Assembly (NCBI RefSeq): GCF_046267875.1
Contig: NZ_CP176502.1
Location: forward strand, 1,054,001-1,118,000
DNA length: 64,000 nucleotides
Direction: 5' to 3'
Source: Mannheimia glucosida
GTDB lineage: Bacteria > Pseudomonadota > Gammaproteobacteria > Enterobacterales > Pasteurellaceae
The position numbers were made by a program, and so were the translations under genes. Shown piece after piece: positions 44,790 to 54,021 of this stretch. The notes beneath the pieces were generated by a model, which made no database searches, was not told the DNA's origin, and saw only the letters and a program-made list of their open reading frames with translations. The first letter of the stretch is position 1; each line of letters opens with the position of its first letter.

Positions 44790-44823
44790 GTACTATTAAA
44801 CTAGTACATTGAAAAGAAGTCAA
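44790..44823 (-). promoter_or_regulatory. trpE promoter overlapped by a TrpR-type operator
   Basis: On the minus strand, -35 TTGACT (44823-44818) and -10 TTTAAT (44800-44795) are 17 bases apart. GTACTAGTTTAATAGTAC (44807-44790) overlies the -10. Its ends GTACTA/TAGTAC are a perfect dyad and resemble the E. coli trp operator core GAACTAGTTAACTAGTAC. The operator starts 24 bases before the trpE ATG. Confidence 0.75.
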
Positions 44824-44924
44824 GCAATTATTCTAGATAATGATATATTCCAGATATTTATGCGAGCTTGGGTGAACTTGGTGTATAATTAGCTCAATTT
44901 TTAGAAAGTCGAAGGCTTGAGACT

Positions 44925-45542
44925 ATGGCGCAATTTTTTTATATCCACCCCGACAACCCACAGCAACGCTTAATTAACCAAGCGGTAGAGATTATCCGAA
45001 ACGGTGGCGTGATTGTTTACCCTACTGATTCAGGCTATGCTCTTGGGTGTGCAATGGGCGATAAGCACGCAATGGATAGAATTGTGGCAATCCGTAAATT
45101 GCCGGAAAATCACAATTTTACCTTAGTTTGTAGTGATTTATCCGAGCTTTCTATCTATGCGTTGGTCAATAATCAAGCTTATCGCTTAATTAAGAATAAT
45201 ACTCCGAATCCTTATACTTTTATTCTGCCAGCAACCAAGGAGCTTCCTCGCAGGCTGATGACAAAACGTAAAACAGTGGGAATTCGTGTGCCGGATAATG
45301 CGATTGCATTGGCGTTAATTTCTGCCTTAGGTGAGCCGATTCTTTCTTGCTCTTTAATGTTGCCGGAGAAGGAAATGACTGAATCAGACCCTGATGAAAT
45401 TCGGGATCACTTACAAAATCGGGTGGATTTAATTATCCACGGTGGTTATTTAGGGCAACAGCCTACTACTGTAATTGATCTCACAGAAGATTCACCGGTG
45501 GTTATTCGAGAAGGCTCGGGCGATACAACGCCGTTTAATTAA
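44925..45542 (+). CDS. yciO: YciO-family protein (Sua5/YrdC fold)
   Basis: A 205-residue protein of the YrdC/Sua5 fold, subgroup YciO. It has YPTDSGYALGCAMG, then KRKTVGIRVPDNAIAL, and a C-terminal VIDLTEDSPVVIREG. Related TsaC makes threonylcarbamoyl-AMP for tRNA; YciO is a paralogue whose own role is less clear. It is divergent from trpE, with rluB following, the same neighbourhood as in E. coli (yciO near trp and rluB). Confidence 0.88.
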   Translation: MAQFFYIHPDNPQQRLINQAVEIIRNGGVIVYPTDSGYALGCAMGDKHAMDRIVAIRKLPENHNFTLVCSDLSELSIYALVNNQAYRLIKNNTPNPYTFILPATKELPRRLMTKRKTVGIRVPDNAIALALISALGEPILSCSLMLPEKEMTESDPDEIRDHLQNRVDLIIHGGYLGQQPTTVIDLTEDSPVVIREGSGDTTPFN

Positions 45543-45576
45543 ATTGATGTTGTATGATTAATATATAGAATTATGC

Positions 45577-45644
45577 GTAGGGGCGGGTCCTGTGCCCGCC
45601 CGTATTAATATCGTTATTTGGACAGGCACAGGACCTGTCCCTAC
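45577..45644. repeat. GTAGGG-ended inverted repeat between yciO and rluB
   Basis: The left arm begins GTAGGGGCGGGTCCTGTG (45577-45601). The right arm ends AGGACCTGTCCCTAC (45620-45644). The 25-base arms are complementary except for purine-purine changes that become G-U pairs in RNA. It fills half the gap between yciO and rluB and resembles the elements at 30845 and 59915. Confidence 0.75.
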
Positions 45645-45691
45645 AATGAGACTTAAATTCAGACGCTTGTGAAAGCGACAAAAGGAACTTT

Positions 45692-46759
45692 ATGACAACT
45701 TTTCAAAAAAAATCAACTACGACTTTCCGTTCAGACAAACGTGGTGAAAGCCGTCCCTCATTTAAAAAAGAAGAGCAAAAATCTGAACGCAAATTTGGTA
45801 AAACGTCAGAAAAGCCATCACGTCCAACTTCTAAGCCATTAACGCAAAGAATTGCAAAAAAAGTGGAAAAAACGACCGCTAGTGAAGTGGCATCTCAAGA
45901 GAAAAAAGCCAAAGTAGTAGGTGAAAAGCTACAAAAAATCTTAGCACGGGCAGGGCAAGGTTCTCGCCGTGAATTAGAGGAGATTATCGCAGCCGGACGT
46001 GTGAGCGTGGACGGCAAAATGGCTACCCTTGGTGATCGTGTGCAAGTTAGCTCATCGACTAAAATCCGCATTGACGGGCATTTGGTTAATTTAATGCCGG
46101 CACAAAAAGAGATCTGCCGTGTATTGATGTATTACAAACCGGAAGGGGAGCTTTGCACCCGTTCCGATCCGGAAGGACGAGCTACCGTATTTGACCGCTT
46201 ACCTCGTTTAAGTGGTGCACGTTGGATTGCAGTCGGGCGGTTAGATATTAACACCTCAGGCTTATTATTGTTCACTACCGATGGCGAATTAGCCAACCGT
46301 TTAATGCACCCAAGTCGTGAGGTCGAGCGTGAATATTCGGTGCGTGTGTTCGGCAACATTGACGATGCGATGTTACAACGCTTACGCAAGGGCGTTCAGT
46401 TGGAAGATGGACCGGCAAACTTTAAACAAATTAAGGTTGTGGGTGGCACAGGCTTGAACCAATGGTTTGATGTGACTTTAACCGAAGGGCGTAACCGTGA
46501 GGTTCGTCGCCTGTGGGAATCGCAAGGGGTAGAAGTCAGCCGTTTGATTCGTATCCGTTACGGCAATATCAAATTAGATAAAGGCTTACCTCGTGGCGGC
46601 TGGGAAGAAATGGGCTTAGAACAAGTCAATTACTTGCGTGAGCTGGTAGGATTACCGCCTGAAACCGAAACGAAAGTAGAAGTAGGGGCAAACCGCCGCC
46701 GAACCAATATCCGCCAAATTCGTAAAGCGGTAAAACAACATCAAAAATATCGTGGCTAA
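45692..46759 (+). CDS. rluB: 23S rRNA pseudouridine(2605) synthase
   Basis: A 355-residue RsuA-type pseudouridine synthase. Residues about 1-75 are a lysine-rich, unstructured tail. An S4 RNA-binding domain (EKLQKILARAGQGSRRELEE) begins near residue 76. The catalytic Asp is in AVGRLDINTSGLLLFTTDG. The later LTEGRNREVRRLWE is also typical. ATG 45692 follows AAGGAAC. It has an A8 run at codons 8-10 (45715-45722). Confidence 0.93.
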   Translation: MTTFQKKSTTTFRSDKRGESRPSFKKEEQKSERKFGKTSEKPSRPTSKPLTQRIAKKVEKTTASEVASQEKKAKVVGEKLQKILARAGQGSRRELEEIIAAGRVSVDGKMATLGDRVQVSSSTKIRIDGHLVNLMPAQKEICRVLMYYKPEGELCTRSDPEGRATVFDRLPRLSGARWIAVGRLDINTSGLLLFTTDGELANRLMHPSREVEREYSVRVFGNIDDAMLQRLRKGVQLEDGPANFKQIKVVGGTGLNQWFDVTLTEGRNREVRRLWESQGVEVSRLIRIRYGNIKLDKGLPRGGWEEMGLEQVNYLRELVGLPPETETKVEVGANRRRTNIRQIRKAVKQHQKYRG

Positions 46760-46773
46760 ACACCATCTTTGGG

Positions 46774-46798
46774 GCTGCATTAGTTCTGCTAATGCAGC
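46774..46798 (+). terminator. Terminator after rluB
   Basis: GCTGCATTAG (46774-46783) pairs perfectly with CTAATGCAGC (46789-46798), followed by TATTTTCTTTC. It lies just before the ribosome site of the next gene. Confidence 0.75.
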
Positions 46799-46824
46799 TA
46801 TTTTCTTTCAAAAAAGGAGCATTT

Positions 46825-48597
46825 ATGTCTTGGGATATTGTTGCAACATTGGCGGTTACTGGGATTGCCGTATTTTTATTTGCAACTGAAAAAATGCGAA
46901 TGGACGCAGTTGCGATTTTAGTGCTGTGTTCATTAGTATTATTAGGGCAGGTTGATACCAAATCTGCTCTGAGTGGATTTTCAAACTCAGCTACTGTAAC
47001 CGTAACTGCAATGTTTGTATTAGCTGCTGGTTTACAAAATAGTGGTGCTTTAGATAGTGTAGGCAGTTTACTTGCTAAGGTAAAATCCCCTTGGTTATTC
47101 TTGCTTGTACTCTGTGGCGTAAATGCTGCTGTTTCTCCTTTTGTGAATAATACGGCAGTGGTCGCAGTATTAATTCCGATTGTGATTGCCGCAGCACAGA
47201 ATATAAAAATGGCTCCTTCCAAAGCCCTTATTCCGTTATCATTTTCTTCTCAAATGGCAGGTGTTTGTACACTGATCGGCACTTCCACTAATCTATTAGT
47301 TAATGCGATCGCTCAAAAGCAAGGGCATTCCGGTTTCGGTATGTTTGAATTTGCCCCTTTGGGGATTATTTTTTTAGTGGTTGGGGTTGCCTATTTATTA
47401 GTGACCAGCCGTTTCTTATTACCCGAATCACATTTGCAACTTGAAGATGGTGAGGGGTTTGGAAAATATGTTTCTGAACTTAAAGTAAATAAAGACTCTG
47501 TATTAATTGGCAAAAGTACCTTTGAATCAGGATTAAATGAAGAATTTAATCTATTTACTATTGGTGTTTTGCGTGATGGGGAAAGATTATCGACACCGAG
47601 TCATCAAGTATTGCAAAAACATGATATTTTATTGTTGCGGGGTGAATCGGAAAATTTAGCAAAAGTACGAGAAAAATATGGATTGCACCACGTTGTGTAT
47701 GGACGCCGTGAGAATGATGAAGATAATCTGGATGAAGACTTGATGGTGGCTGAAGTGATGATTTCTCCGATCTCTCGTTGGATAGGAGGGACTATTCCTA
47801 TTTTACAACAGCGTTGGAATAAAAATGCAACGGTGTTAGGCATTCAACGCCAAAGTAAAGTAATTCGTGAGCGTTTACGCACCACTGCTTTTAAAATGGG
47901 GGATATTTTATTACTCACATTACCAAAAGAGGATATGGAGACGTTACGCCAAGATAAAGACTTTATTGTGTTATCCTCTGATTTAGTCAAAACGGAGGAA
48001 TCGTGGAAAAGTAAATTTGCTTTAGGGGTAATGGTTTTGGTGGTGGCAACAGCAGCCTTAGGCTGGGTTCCTATTTCAGTGAGTGCCTTAATTGGTGCAG
48101 TTGCGATGTGTGTTGCCGGTTGTTTAACGGCTGAAGAAGCCTATCAATCTATTGACTGGAAAATCATCTTAGTCTTAGCTGGGTTACTGCCATTAGGTGA
48201 AGCGATGGCAAATAGTGGAGCGGCACAATTTATTGTTGATAACACGCTTGGTAAAGTAGGGGAGTTCGGGCCTTTAGTGGTGTTAGCCGTGTTATATTTA
48301 CTGACAATGGTGCTAACCGAATTTATGAGTAATGCAGGGACTGCAGTGTTGCTTACGCCTATTGCGGTTTCCACCGCTAAAATGTTAGGGGTAGACGCTT
48401 CTCCATTCATTATTGCCGTAATGTTTGCGGCTGCGACCAGCTTTATGACCCCTGTTGGCTATCAAACCAACACGATGGTATACGGTGCAGGTGGCTATAA
48501 ATTCACAGATTTTATTAAAATTGGTTTACCGCTAAATGTAATCTATTGGATTTTAGGGATAGTATTAATTCCGATTTTCTTCCCTTTTAATCCATAA
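46825..48597 (+). CDS. SLC13-family permease with paired TrkA-C domains
   Basis: A 590-residue membrane transporter. The N-terminal half has about five hydrophobic segments with NNTAVVAVLIPIV and IGTSTNLLVNAIAQK. A soluble middle (about 200-400) is like two TrkA-C (RCK-C) domains, e.g. FNLFTIGVLRDGERL and VLGIQRQSKVIRERL. The C-terminal half repeats the fold with MSNAGTAVLLTPIA and TPVGYQTNTMVYG. The family moves anions such as sulfate, dicarboxylates or arsenite; the substrate here is unknown. I chose ATG 46825 behind AGGAG. Stand-alone. Confidence 0.85.
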   Translation: MSWDIVATLAVTGIAVFLFATEKMRMDAVAILVLCSLVLLGQVDTKSALSGFSNSATVTVTAMFVLAAGLQNSGALDSVGSLLAKVKSPWLFLLVLCGVNAAVSPFVNNTAVVAVLIPIVIAAAQNIKMAPSKALIPLSFSSQMAGVCTLIGTSTNLLVNAIAQKQGHSGFGMFEFAPLGIIFLVVGVAYLLVTSRFLLPESHLQLEDGEGFGKYVSELKVNKDSVLIGKSTFESGLNEEFNLFTIGVLRDGERLSTPSHQVLQKHDILLLRGESENLAKVREKYGLHHVVYGRRENDEDNLDEDLMVAEVMISPISRWIGGTIPILQQRWNKNATVLGIQRQSKVIRERLRTTAFKMGDILLLTLPKEDMETLRQDKDFIVLSSDLVKTEESWKSKFALGVMVLVVATAALGWVPISVSALIGAVAMCVAGCLTAEEAYQSIDWKIILVLAGLLPLGEAMANSGAAQFIVDNTLGKVGEFGPLVVLAVLYLLTMVLTEFMSNAGTAVLLTPIAVSTAKMLGVDASPFIIAVMFAAATSFMTPVGYQTNTMVYGAGGYKFTDFIKIGLPLNVIYWILGIVLIPIFFPFNP

Positions 48598-48614
48598 TTG
48601 ATAGATAATTATAG

Positions 48615-48654
48615 AAAAAAGGTTTACAGATCAGAAACTCTGTAAACCTTTTTT
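48615..48654. terminator. Bidirectional terminator between permease and adhesin genes
   Basis: AAAAAAGGTTTACAGA (48615-48630) pairs perfectly with TCTGTAAACCTTTTTT (48639-48654) at a convergent junction. Confidence 0.88.
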
Positions 48655-48686
48655 ATTCAGCAATAAATCAATTTTCTATTGGAAAG

Positions 48687-51600
48687 TTACCATTGATAAC
48701 CCATGCCAATACTACCACCAAAGTCGCCTCTGGTATTGCTGTTCCCAGTTAATTTATAGATAACCTTCCCGTTATCTGAAATCCGAGAATAACCTACTGC
48801 GATTGCAGCTTCATTACGGTATGTACCTCCAGCCGTTGCTAACATACTTTTACCTGGTAGATATGCTTGCGGTAAACCTGCGGTTGCCGTTGCACCAGCA
48901 ATACCAGCGCGTAAACGTTTATCAACTTTGTTTACTTTTGAATCAATATTATTGATCTTATTATTGATATTTTTTTCTGTTGCTTTTAATTGGCTAAAGT
49001 TAACTGCATCAGTATCTTCAGTTCCTGCTTTTACGTTAGTTACTTTTGTTCCTGCTGCATTAATACCTGTTTTAGTTATACTCGGTCCCCCTACAATAGT
49101 TAATCCATTAGTATCAATGGTTGTATCACCAACCTTAACAGTATCGGCTACAGCAATGTTAGCTGTTACTGTTTGAGCTGTGACAGAATTAACTTTAATA
49201 TCTTTAGCTAATTTAACCGTTAATGAACCATTACTATTTGAAATAACCCCGATATTATTATCAGTTAGTTGTGATTCGTTAGATACCCCACCTTTTACTG
49301 TAACAGTAGAACCTAATTTACGTTGAGATGGCGTGCCGGTATCACCTGCAAATGTTAGTGGGCTGTTTACTGCATCATTTAACGCGGTAATTGCAGAGCC
49401 TACATTATTGACCGTTTTACTAACCTCATTTGTAGGAGCACCATCAACCACAGTATAGCTTGGGGCTGAAACAGCACCATTTGCATTTACACTTGAATTA
49501 CCACCTAAAGCGGTAGCAATAGTATTTGCCGTATCGTAAAGTTGGCTGCCATTAACTGCATCTGCTGAGATAGGTGAAATATCACCATCAGCTACATTAG
49601 TTATTTTTAATTTTCCAGCATCGACACCTGTCATTGTGACACTTGGGCCATTATTAATGGTTAAGCCGTTGTTATTTAGTTTTGAATTACCAACAGCTAC
49701 GGAGCCGGCAGGAGTTAAATCAATGTCTTTGGCTAATTTAACTGTTAATGTATTAGCATCTGTCGCCACTACACCGATATTATTATCAGTTAATTTATCA
49801 GCATCGGCACCGCCTTTAACGTTCAGAGAAGCACCTAATTTACGAACAATTTCAGTACCAGCATCATCTACAAAAGTAAGTGCACCATTGCTTAACTCAT
49901 CCACTTTAGTATTTAAACTATCAATTTCGGTATAAGCTGCATAAAGTTGTGAACCGTTGATAGCATCCGTTGATGAGTCCGAAATACGGCCTGCTGCAAC
50001 ATTAGTTAAAGTACGTTCATTTCCTACAGAACCAATACTTACAGTTGAGCTTGGCGTAGTACCTGAAAATGTGTATGTATTACCGTTTAGAGTTGCACTT
50101 TTTGTTGCAACTGCAGCTGCTGTTTCAGAGTTAGTACCTAATGCAACAGAACCTTGGTGTGTTGCTTTTGCATTTTGGCCAAGAGCCACTGCAGCAGTTG
50201 TTGTTGCTTGTGATGAAACACCTAATGCAATAGAAGCTACACCGGCTGCATTTGCACTATTACCTAAAGCAATCGCAGAGCTACCTGTAGCATTGGCATT
50301 TCTACCCACAGAAGTTGACCATATTCCACCTGCATTAGCAGAGTTACCTAAAGCGGTTGACTGTGTACCCGAAGCATTTGCGTTATAGCCTGCAGCAAGA
50401 GAACCTGCACCGATTGAACTTGCTTCATAACCTACAGCGGTTGAATTTTCACCGCTAGCTTCAGATTTAGAGCCTAATGCAGTTGCACGGGTAGCTGTCG
50501 CTGTTGAAGCTGTACCAATAGCTGTTGAGGTATCAGCATTTGCATTGGCTGCAGAACCAACCGCTAGGGCATTTGTTGCATTTGCATTCGCATTGTAGCC
50601 TATAGAAGTTGCATTCATACCATCAGCTGTTGCGCGAGGACCAACTGCAGTTGTACGTTCACCGTTTGCTTCTGCTTCAGAGCCTAATGCGGTTGCCAGC
50701 TCACCATTAGCACTTGTTGCAACGCCGATAGCCATTGAATTAACACCGCTAGAGCCTGAATTATCATAGTTAGCACGTTGAATGCCATCATCTGAAATAC
50801 TAACATAATGAGTTGCAAATTTGCTGATAGCTTGTTTGAGTTGACTGACATTGACCGCATCAGTATCTACATCGCCTGCGGCAACATTGGCGATTTTATT
50901 ACCGCCATTATCTAAGCCAGATTTAGTAAGACTTACCGGTTTGTCTGCAACGCCGTTAGCGATGGTGATACCTGTATTGTTAACAACGGTATCACCTGTT
51001 GTTAATGAACCATTAGCGCCTAAGTTAACTTTTTCTGCTAATTTTATGGTTAAAGTACTATTGCCATCAGCTACAACACCAATATTATTCTCGGTTAATA
51101 TGCCTGTAGATCCGCCTTCGAACTTGACTGTTGAACCTAGATGGCGCTCAAAATTAGTTCCTGTATCACCGGCAAAGGTTAACGGACTGATCACCGCTGT
51201 GTTTAATGCGCTTAGTGCTGCAGAAACAGTAGTGTATCTCCCTTGTTTGCCTTCTTTATCTGCATCTGGTGTGCCATTCACTAAAGCGTAGGTTGGGAAA
51301 GTGATATTTCCATTTTCAGTAACAGCTGCCCCACCACCTAAGATATTTGCGGTTGTTGCAGCAACATTACCTATAGCTTGTTGTGTTAAATATAATTGTG
51401 AACCGTTTATGGCATCTGTAGAGCTTAAAGATATACGTCCTGCAGCAACATTGGTGATAGTTCTCTCTTTGCCTTCCGCCCCAATACTTACTGTAGCAAT
51501 TGGATTTGTTCCGGCAAAGTCACTATATGTAATACCATTTACAGTTGCATTTGTAGTTGGTATGGCTATAGCTGTAACTGAGTTGCTACCTAGCGCTATC

Positions 51601-52838
51601 GAATCGGTATGTTCAGCAGTGGCATTTCGACCTATAGCGGTTGCATTAAAGGCGGAAGCATTTGATGATTCTCCGATTGCAATTGTGCGTTGATTTGTTG
51701 CTTTAGCGCTTACCCCTAGTGCAACAGAAGCCGCGCCTGATGCAGTAGCACGATTGCCTAAAGCGGTTGCAGAACCTCCACTTGCATTGGCTTCACGACC
51801 AAATGCAGAAGCATAATCGCTGGTTGCACCCGCATTAGTACCAACAGCAGTAGTTAAATTTGCTGTTGCATTTGCATAATAACCTAATGAGGTTGCACCG
51901 TGGCCTGAAGTTTTCGCTTCATAACCAATTGCTGTTGAGTTATCGCCATTTGCTTGAGATTTTGCACCAATTGCTGTGGAGTGAATAGCTGTTGCGTTAG
52001 CTTCAGCACCATAGGCGGAGCTAACAATACCAGTTGCATTGGCATGACTACCTACAGCAGTTGCTTTTCCTATTACCGTTTCTCCTGTTGCTGCTGTAGT
52101 TTTGTAATTATTAACACCATTTGCAAGAGCGGAATTACCGATGGCGATATTATTATCACTGGTTACATTTGTAGTAGGTCCTGCTAGTTTTGCATTAGCA
52201 TAAGTACCAATTGCAATATTGTGGCTACCACTAGTACCGTCTCCAGCAGTATTACCAATAGAAATCGTATTGTTTCCTGTTACATTAGAGCTAGCCGAAT
52301 AACCAATACCAATATTGTATTCTGTGCTGTTAGAGTGATTTAATCCGGCATGATCGCCAATAAAAACTTCACGTAAGCCCATTGCGGTTGCATTGTACCC
52401 TACTGCTACGGAACGTTTATCGGCAGTGGCTTGCCCACCAACAGCTGTTGAAGCAAAACTAGCGTTAGCAAAGCCTCCTAATGCAGTTGAAAAATCGGCT
52501 GTCGCGGTTGTGTTATACCCTAATGCGGTAGAAACTTTACCGCTATTTCCTTCTAAGCCTGTTATTGTACTTACTAGTGTTGAGTTAACTTTAGATCCAT
52601 CACCAATTGCGATAGATGTTTGTGGGTTATTATCTGGTATGGTCCCATAGGTTGGTGAATAGGTTGCAGCACTTGCAAAACCTGCAGAAAGCGCAAGACT
52701 TAGTGTGCTAAGTTTAATAATATTAGTGGTTAGTGATGTATTTGTTGCATTAGATTTATTAGCACTTCTTGATAATTCAGAAGCAACAATCCAAGTTCGT
52801 TTTGCATGGTTCCAAACAATGCGATAAATTTTATTCAT
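48687..52838 (-). CDS. Trimeric autotransporter adhesin (YadA/Hia type)
   Basis: A 1383-residue surface protein. Residues 1-24 are the extended signal region MNKIYRIVWNHAKRTWIVAS..., followed by a hydrophobic core ending near GFASAA. Two large YadA-like heads follow, made of many 14-residue GxxAxAxGxxAxAxG-like units (N-S-T-A-I-G and A-T-A-L-G). Each is closed by a neck motif, TNVAAGRIS-x-SSTDAINGSQLY, with stalk repeats LTDNNIGV and LTVKLAKDI after each. The last 75 residues are the YadA anchor (LRAGIAGATATAGLPQAYLPG ... GGSIGMGYQW, split). ATG 52838 is preceded by GGAG on the minus strand. It probably binds host cells or matrix; the ligand is unknown. Stand-alone. Confidence 0.92.
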   Translation of the reverse strand: MNKIYRIVWNHAKRTWIVASELSRSANKSNATNTSLTTNIIKLSTLSLALSAGFASAATYSPTYGTIPDNNPQTSIAIGDGSKVNSTLVSTITGLEGNSGKVSTALGYNTTATADFSTALGGFANASFASTAVGGQATADKRSVAVGYNATAMGLREVFIGDHAGLNHSNSTEYNIGIGYSASSNVTGNNTISIGNTAGDGTSGSHNIAIGTYANAKLAGPTTNVTSDNNIAIGNSALANGVNNYKTTAATGETVIGKATAVGSHANATGIVSSAYGAEANATAIHSTAIGAKSQANGDNSTAIGYEAKTSGHGATSLGYYANATANLTTAVGTNAGATSDYASAFGREANASGGSATALGNRATASGAASVALGVSAKATNQRTIAIGESSNASAFNATAIGRNATAEHTDSIALGSNSVTAIAIPTTNATVNGITYSDFAGTNPIATVSIGAEGKERTITNVAAGRISLSSTDAINGSQLYLTQQAIGNVAATTANILGGGAAVTENGNITFPTYALVNGTPDADKEGKQGRYTTVSAALSALNTAVISPLTFAGDTGTNFERHLGSTVKFEGGSTGILTENNIGVVADGNSTLTIKLAEKVNLGANGSLTTGDTVVNNTGITIANGVADKPVSLTKSGLDNGGNKIANVAAGDVDTDAVNVSQLKQAISKFATHYVSISDDGIQRANYDNSGSSGVNSMAIGVATSANGELATALGSEAEANGERTTAVGPRATADGMNATSIGYNANANATNALAVGSAANANADTSTAIGTASTATATRATALGSKSEASGENSTAVGYEASSIGAGSLAAGYNANASGTQSTALGNSANAGGIWSTSVGRNANATGSSAIALGNSANAAGVASIALGVSSQATTTAAVALGQNAKATHQGSVALGTNSETAAAVATKSATLNGNTYTFSGTTPSSTVSIGSVGNERTLTNVAAGRISDSSTDAINGSQLYAAYTEIDSLNTKVDELSNGALTFVDDAGTEIVRKLGASLNVKGGADADKLTDNNIGVVATDANTLTVKLAKDIDLTPAGSVAVGNSKLNNNGLTINNGPSVTMTGVDAGKLKITNVADGDISPISADAVNGSQLYDTANTIATALGGNSSVNANGAVSAPSYTVVDGAPTNEVSKTVNNVGSAITALNDAVNSPLTFAGDTGTPSQRKLGSTVTVKGGVSNESQLTDNNIGVISNSNGSLTVKLAKDIKVNSVTAQTVTANIAVADTVKVGDTTIDTNGLTIVGGPSITKTGINAAGTKVTNVKAGTEDTDAVNFSQLKATEKNINNKINNIDSKVNKVDKRLRAGIAGATATAGLPQAYLPGKSMLATAGGTYRNEAAIAVGYSRISDNGKVIYKLTGNSNTRGDFGGSIGMGYQW

Positions 52839-53230
52839 AGAACTACTCCTGTTCTTATTTTTAATAATTTTAATGATTTGAGTATTGCCTAGCATAATAT
52901 ATGCAGATAGGCTGAAAAAATTATATAGGTGAGGTTTTATGGTGTAAATAGTGGCTTTTTAGGAATAAATATAGCAATTTTTTGATATAAATGTATTATT
53001 TTATAATTTTATGTTTTGTACTAATATTGAGGTGGAATGTAGAGTTTTATTTGGTTTTTTGTATGTTTTTTAGTGTTAAAAAACACTGATTTAGTTAAAT
53101 GCCAATTAAATATAGGTTTATTAATATAATAAATGTTTCGTATATTTATCAAAAGGTACTCTGTATTTTGATTTCTTAATTTAAATAACTTAGAATTTGA
53201 AAAGAATACTTCACTTTATATGGAGGAAAT
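52839..53230. other. A+T-rich divergent gap between adhesin and pnuC
   Basis: A 392-base stretch with no open frame of note and no uptake signal. It holds AGTGTT/AACACT (53072-53077/53082-53087) as a short hairpin and many T or A runs. It must contain promoters for the adhesin (minus strand) and pnuC (plus strand), but none stands out. No repeat tract of the kind used for phase variation was seen. Confidence 0.6.
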
Positions 53231-53968
53231 ATGGGCTGTTCATCTTTTTCAACTAAGTTAAAACAAGAGTTTTTTAGTGGTTGGACCACTTTTGAGGCAA
53301 GTTGGTTGATTGCTTTTTTAGCGATTCAAATCGGTATTTTTATTTATCAACCTGATACTTGGATTGCAACCATTGCGGCAATAACAGGTATTTTATGCGT
53401 GGTATTTGTCGGTAAAGGAAAAATCAGTAACTATCTATTCGGCTTAATTTCCGTTTCGCTTTATGCTTATATCTCTTATACGTTTCAGTTATATGGTGAA
53501 ATGATGCTGAATTTACTTGTATATGTGCCGGTGCAATTTATCGGTTTCTATTTTTGGCGTAAAAATATGACCAGCGAAAACACGGTAAATAATGCCGGTG
53601 TGGAAGAGGTAATTGCTAAAGCTTTAACCGCAAAACAGTGGGTGATTGTTGCCATTACCACCATTATCGGCACATTTCTTTATATTGAATTGCTTAAATA
53701 TTTAGGCAGTGCGTTAGCTATATTAGATGGTGCAACAGTGGTTATTTCGATTGTGGCACAAATTTTGATGGTACTTCGCTACCGTGAGCAATGGGCATTG
53801 TGGATTATCGTGAATATTATGACCATTTCTTTATGGACGGCAATGTACTTCCAAAACGGCGAAACCAGCTTGCCACTGTTGGTGATGTATGTGATGTATT
53901 TATGTAACTCCATTTATGGTTATTACAACTGGATCAAACTACACAGAAATCATCAGCAAGAGATTTAA
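53231..53968 (+). CDS. pnuC: Nicotinamide riboside transporter PnuC
   Basis: A 245-residue inner-membrane carrier for nicotinamide riboside, the main NAD precursor route in Pasteurellaceae. About seven hydrophobic segments are seen. VPVQFIGFYFWRKN (about residues 99-112) and the C-terminal LCNSIYGYYNWIKLHR are typical. ATG 53231 follows GGAGG. Length is close to the E. coli and Haemophilus proteins. No NAD-sensing riboswitch was recognised upstream. Confidence 0.92.
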   Translation: MGCSSFSTKLKQEFFSGWTTFEASWLIAFLAIQIGIFIYQPDTWIATIAAITGILCVVFVGKGKISNYLFGLISVSLYAYISYTFQLYGEMMLNLLVYVPVQFIGFYFWRKNMTSENTVNNAGVEEVIAKALTAKQWVIVAITTIIGTFLYIELLKYLGSALAILDGATVVISIVAQILMVLRYREQWALWIIVNIMTISLWTAMYFQNGETSLPLLVMYVMYLCNSIYGYYNWIKLHRNHQQEI

Positions 53969-53971
53969 TTC

Positions 53972-54019
53972 ACAAGCGGTCATTTTTTTGTAAAAATTTA
54001 CTTAAAAATGACCGCTTGT
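53972..54019. terminator. Bidirectional terminator between pnuC and malQ
   Basis: ACAAGCGGTCATTTTT (53972-53987) pairs perfectly with AAAAATGACCGCTTGT (54004-54019), an inverted uptake-signal pair at a convergent junction. Confidence 0.88.
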
Positions 54020-54021
54020 TA

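Noticed and set aside
44767..44924. Trp leader peptide for attenuation
   Set aside because: No short frame with tandem Trp codons and no terminator/antiterminator pair between promoter and trpE.
49636..51693. Long plus-strand open frames opposite the adhesin gene
   Set aside because: They arise from the repeated Ala/Thr/Asn codons of the adhesin; the proteins are hydrophobic repeats without family or start signals.
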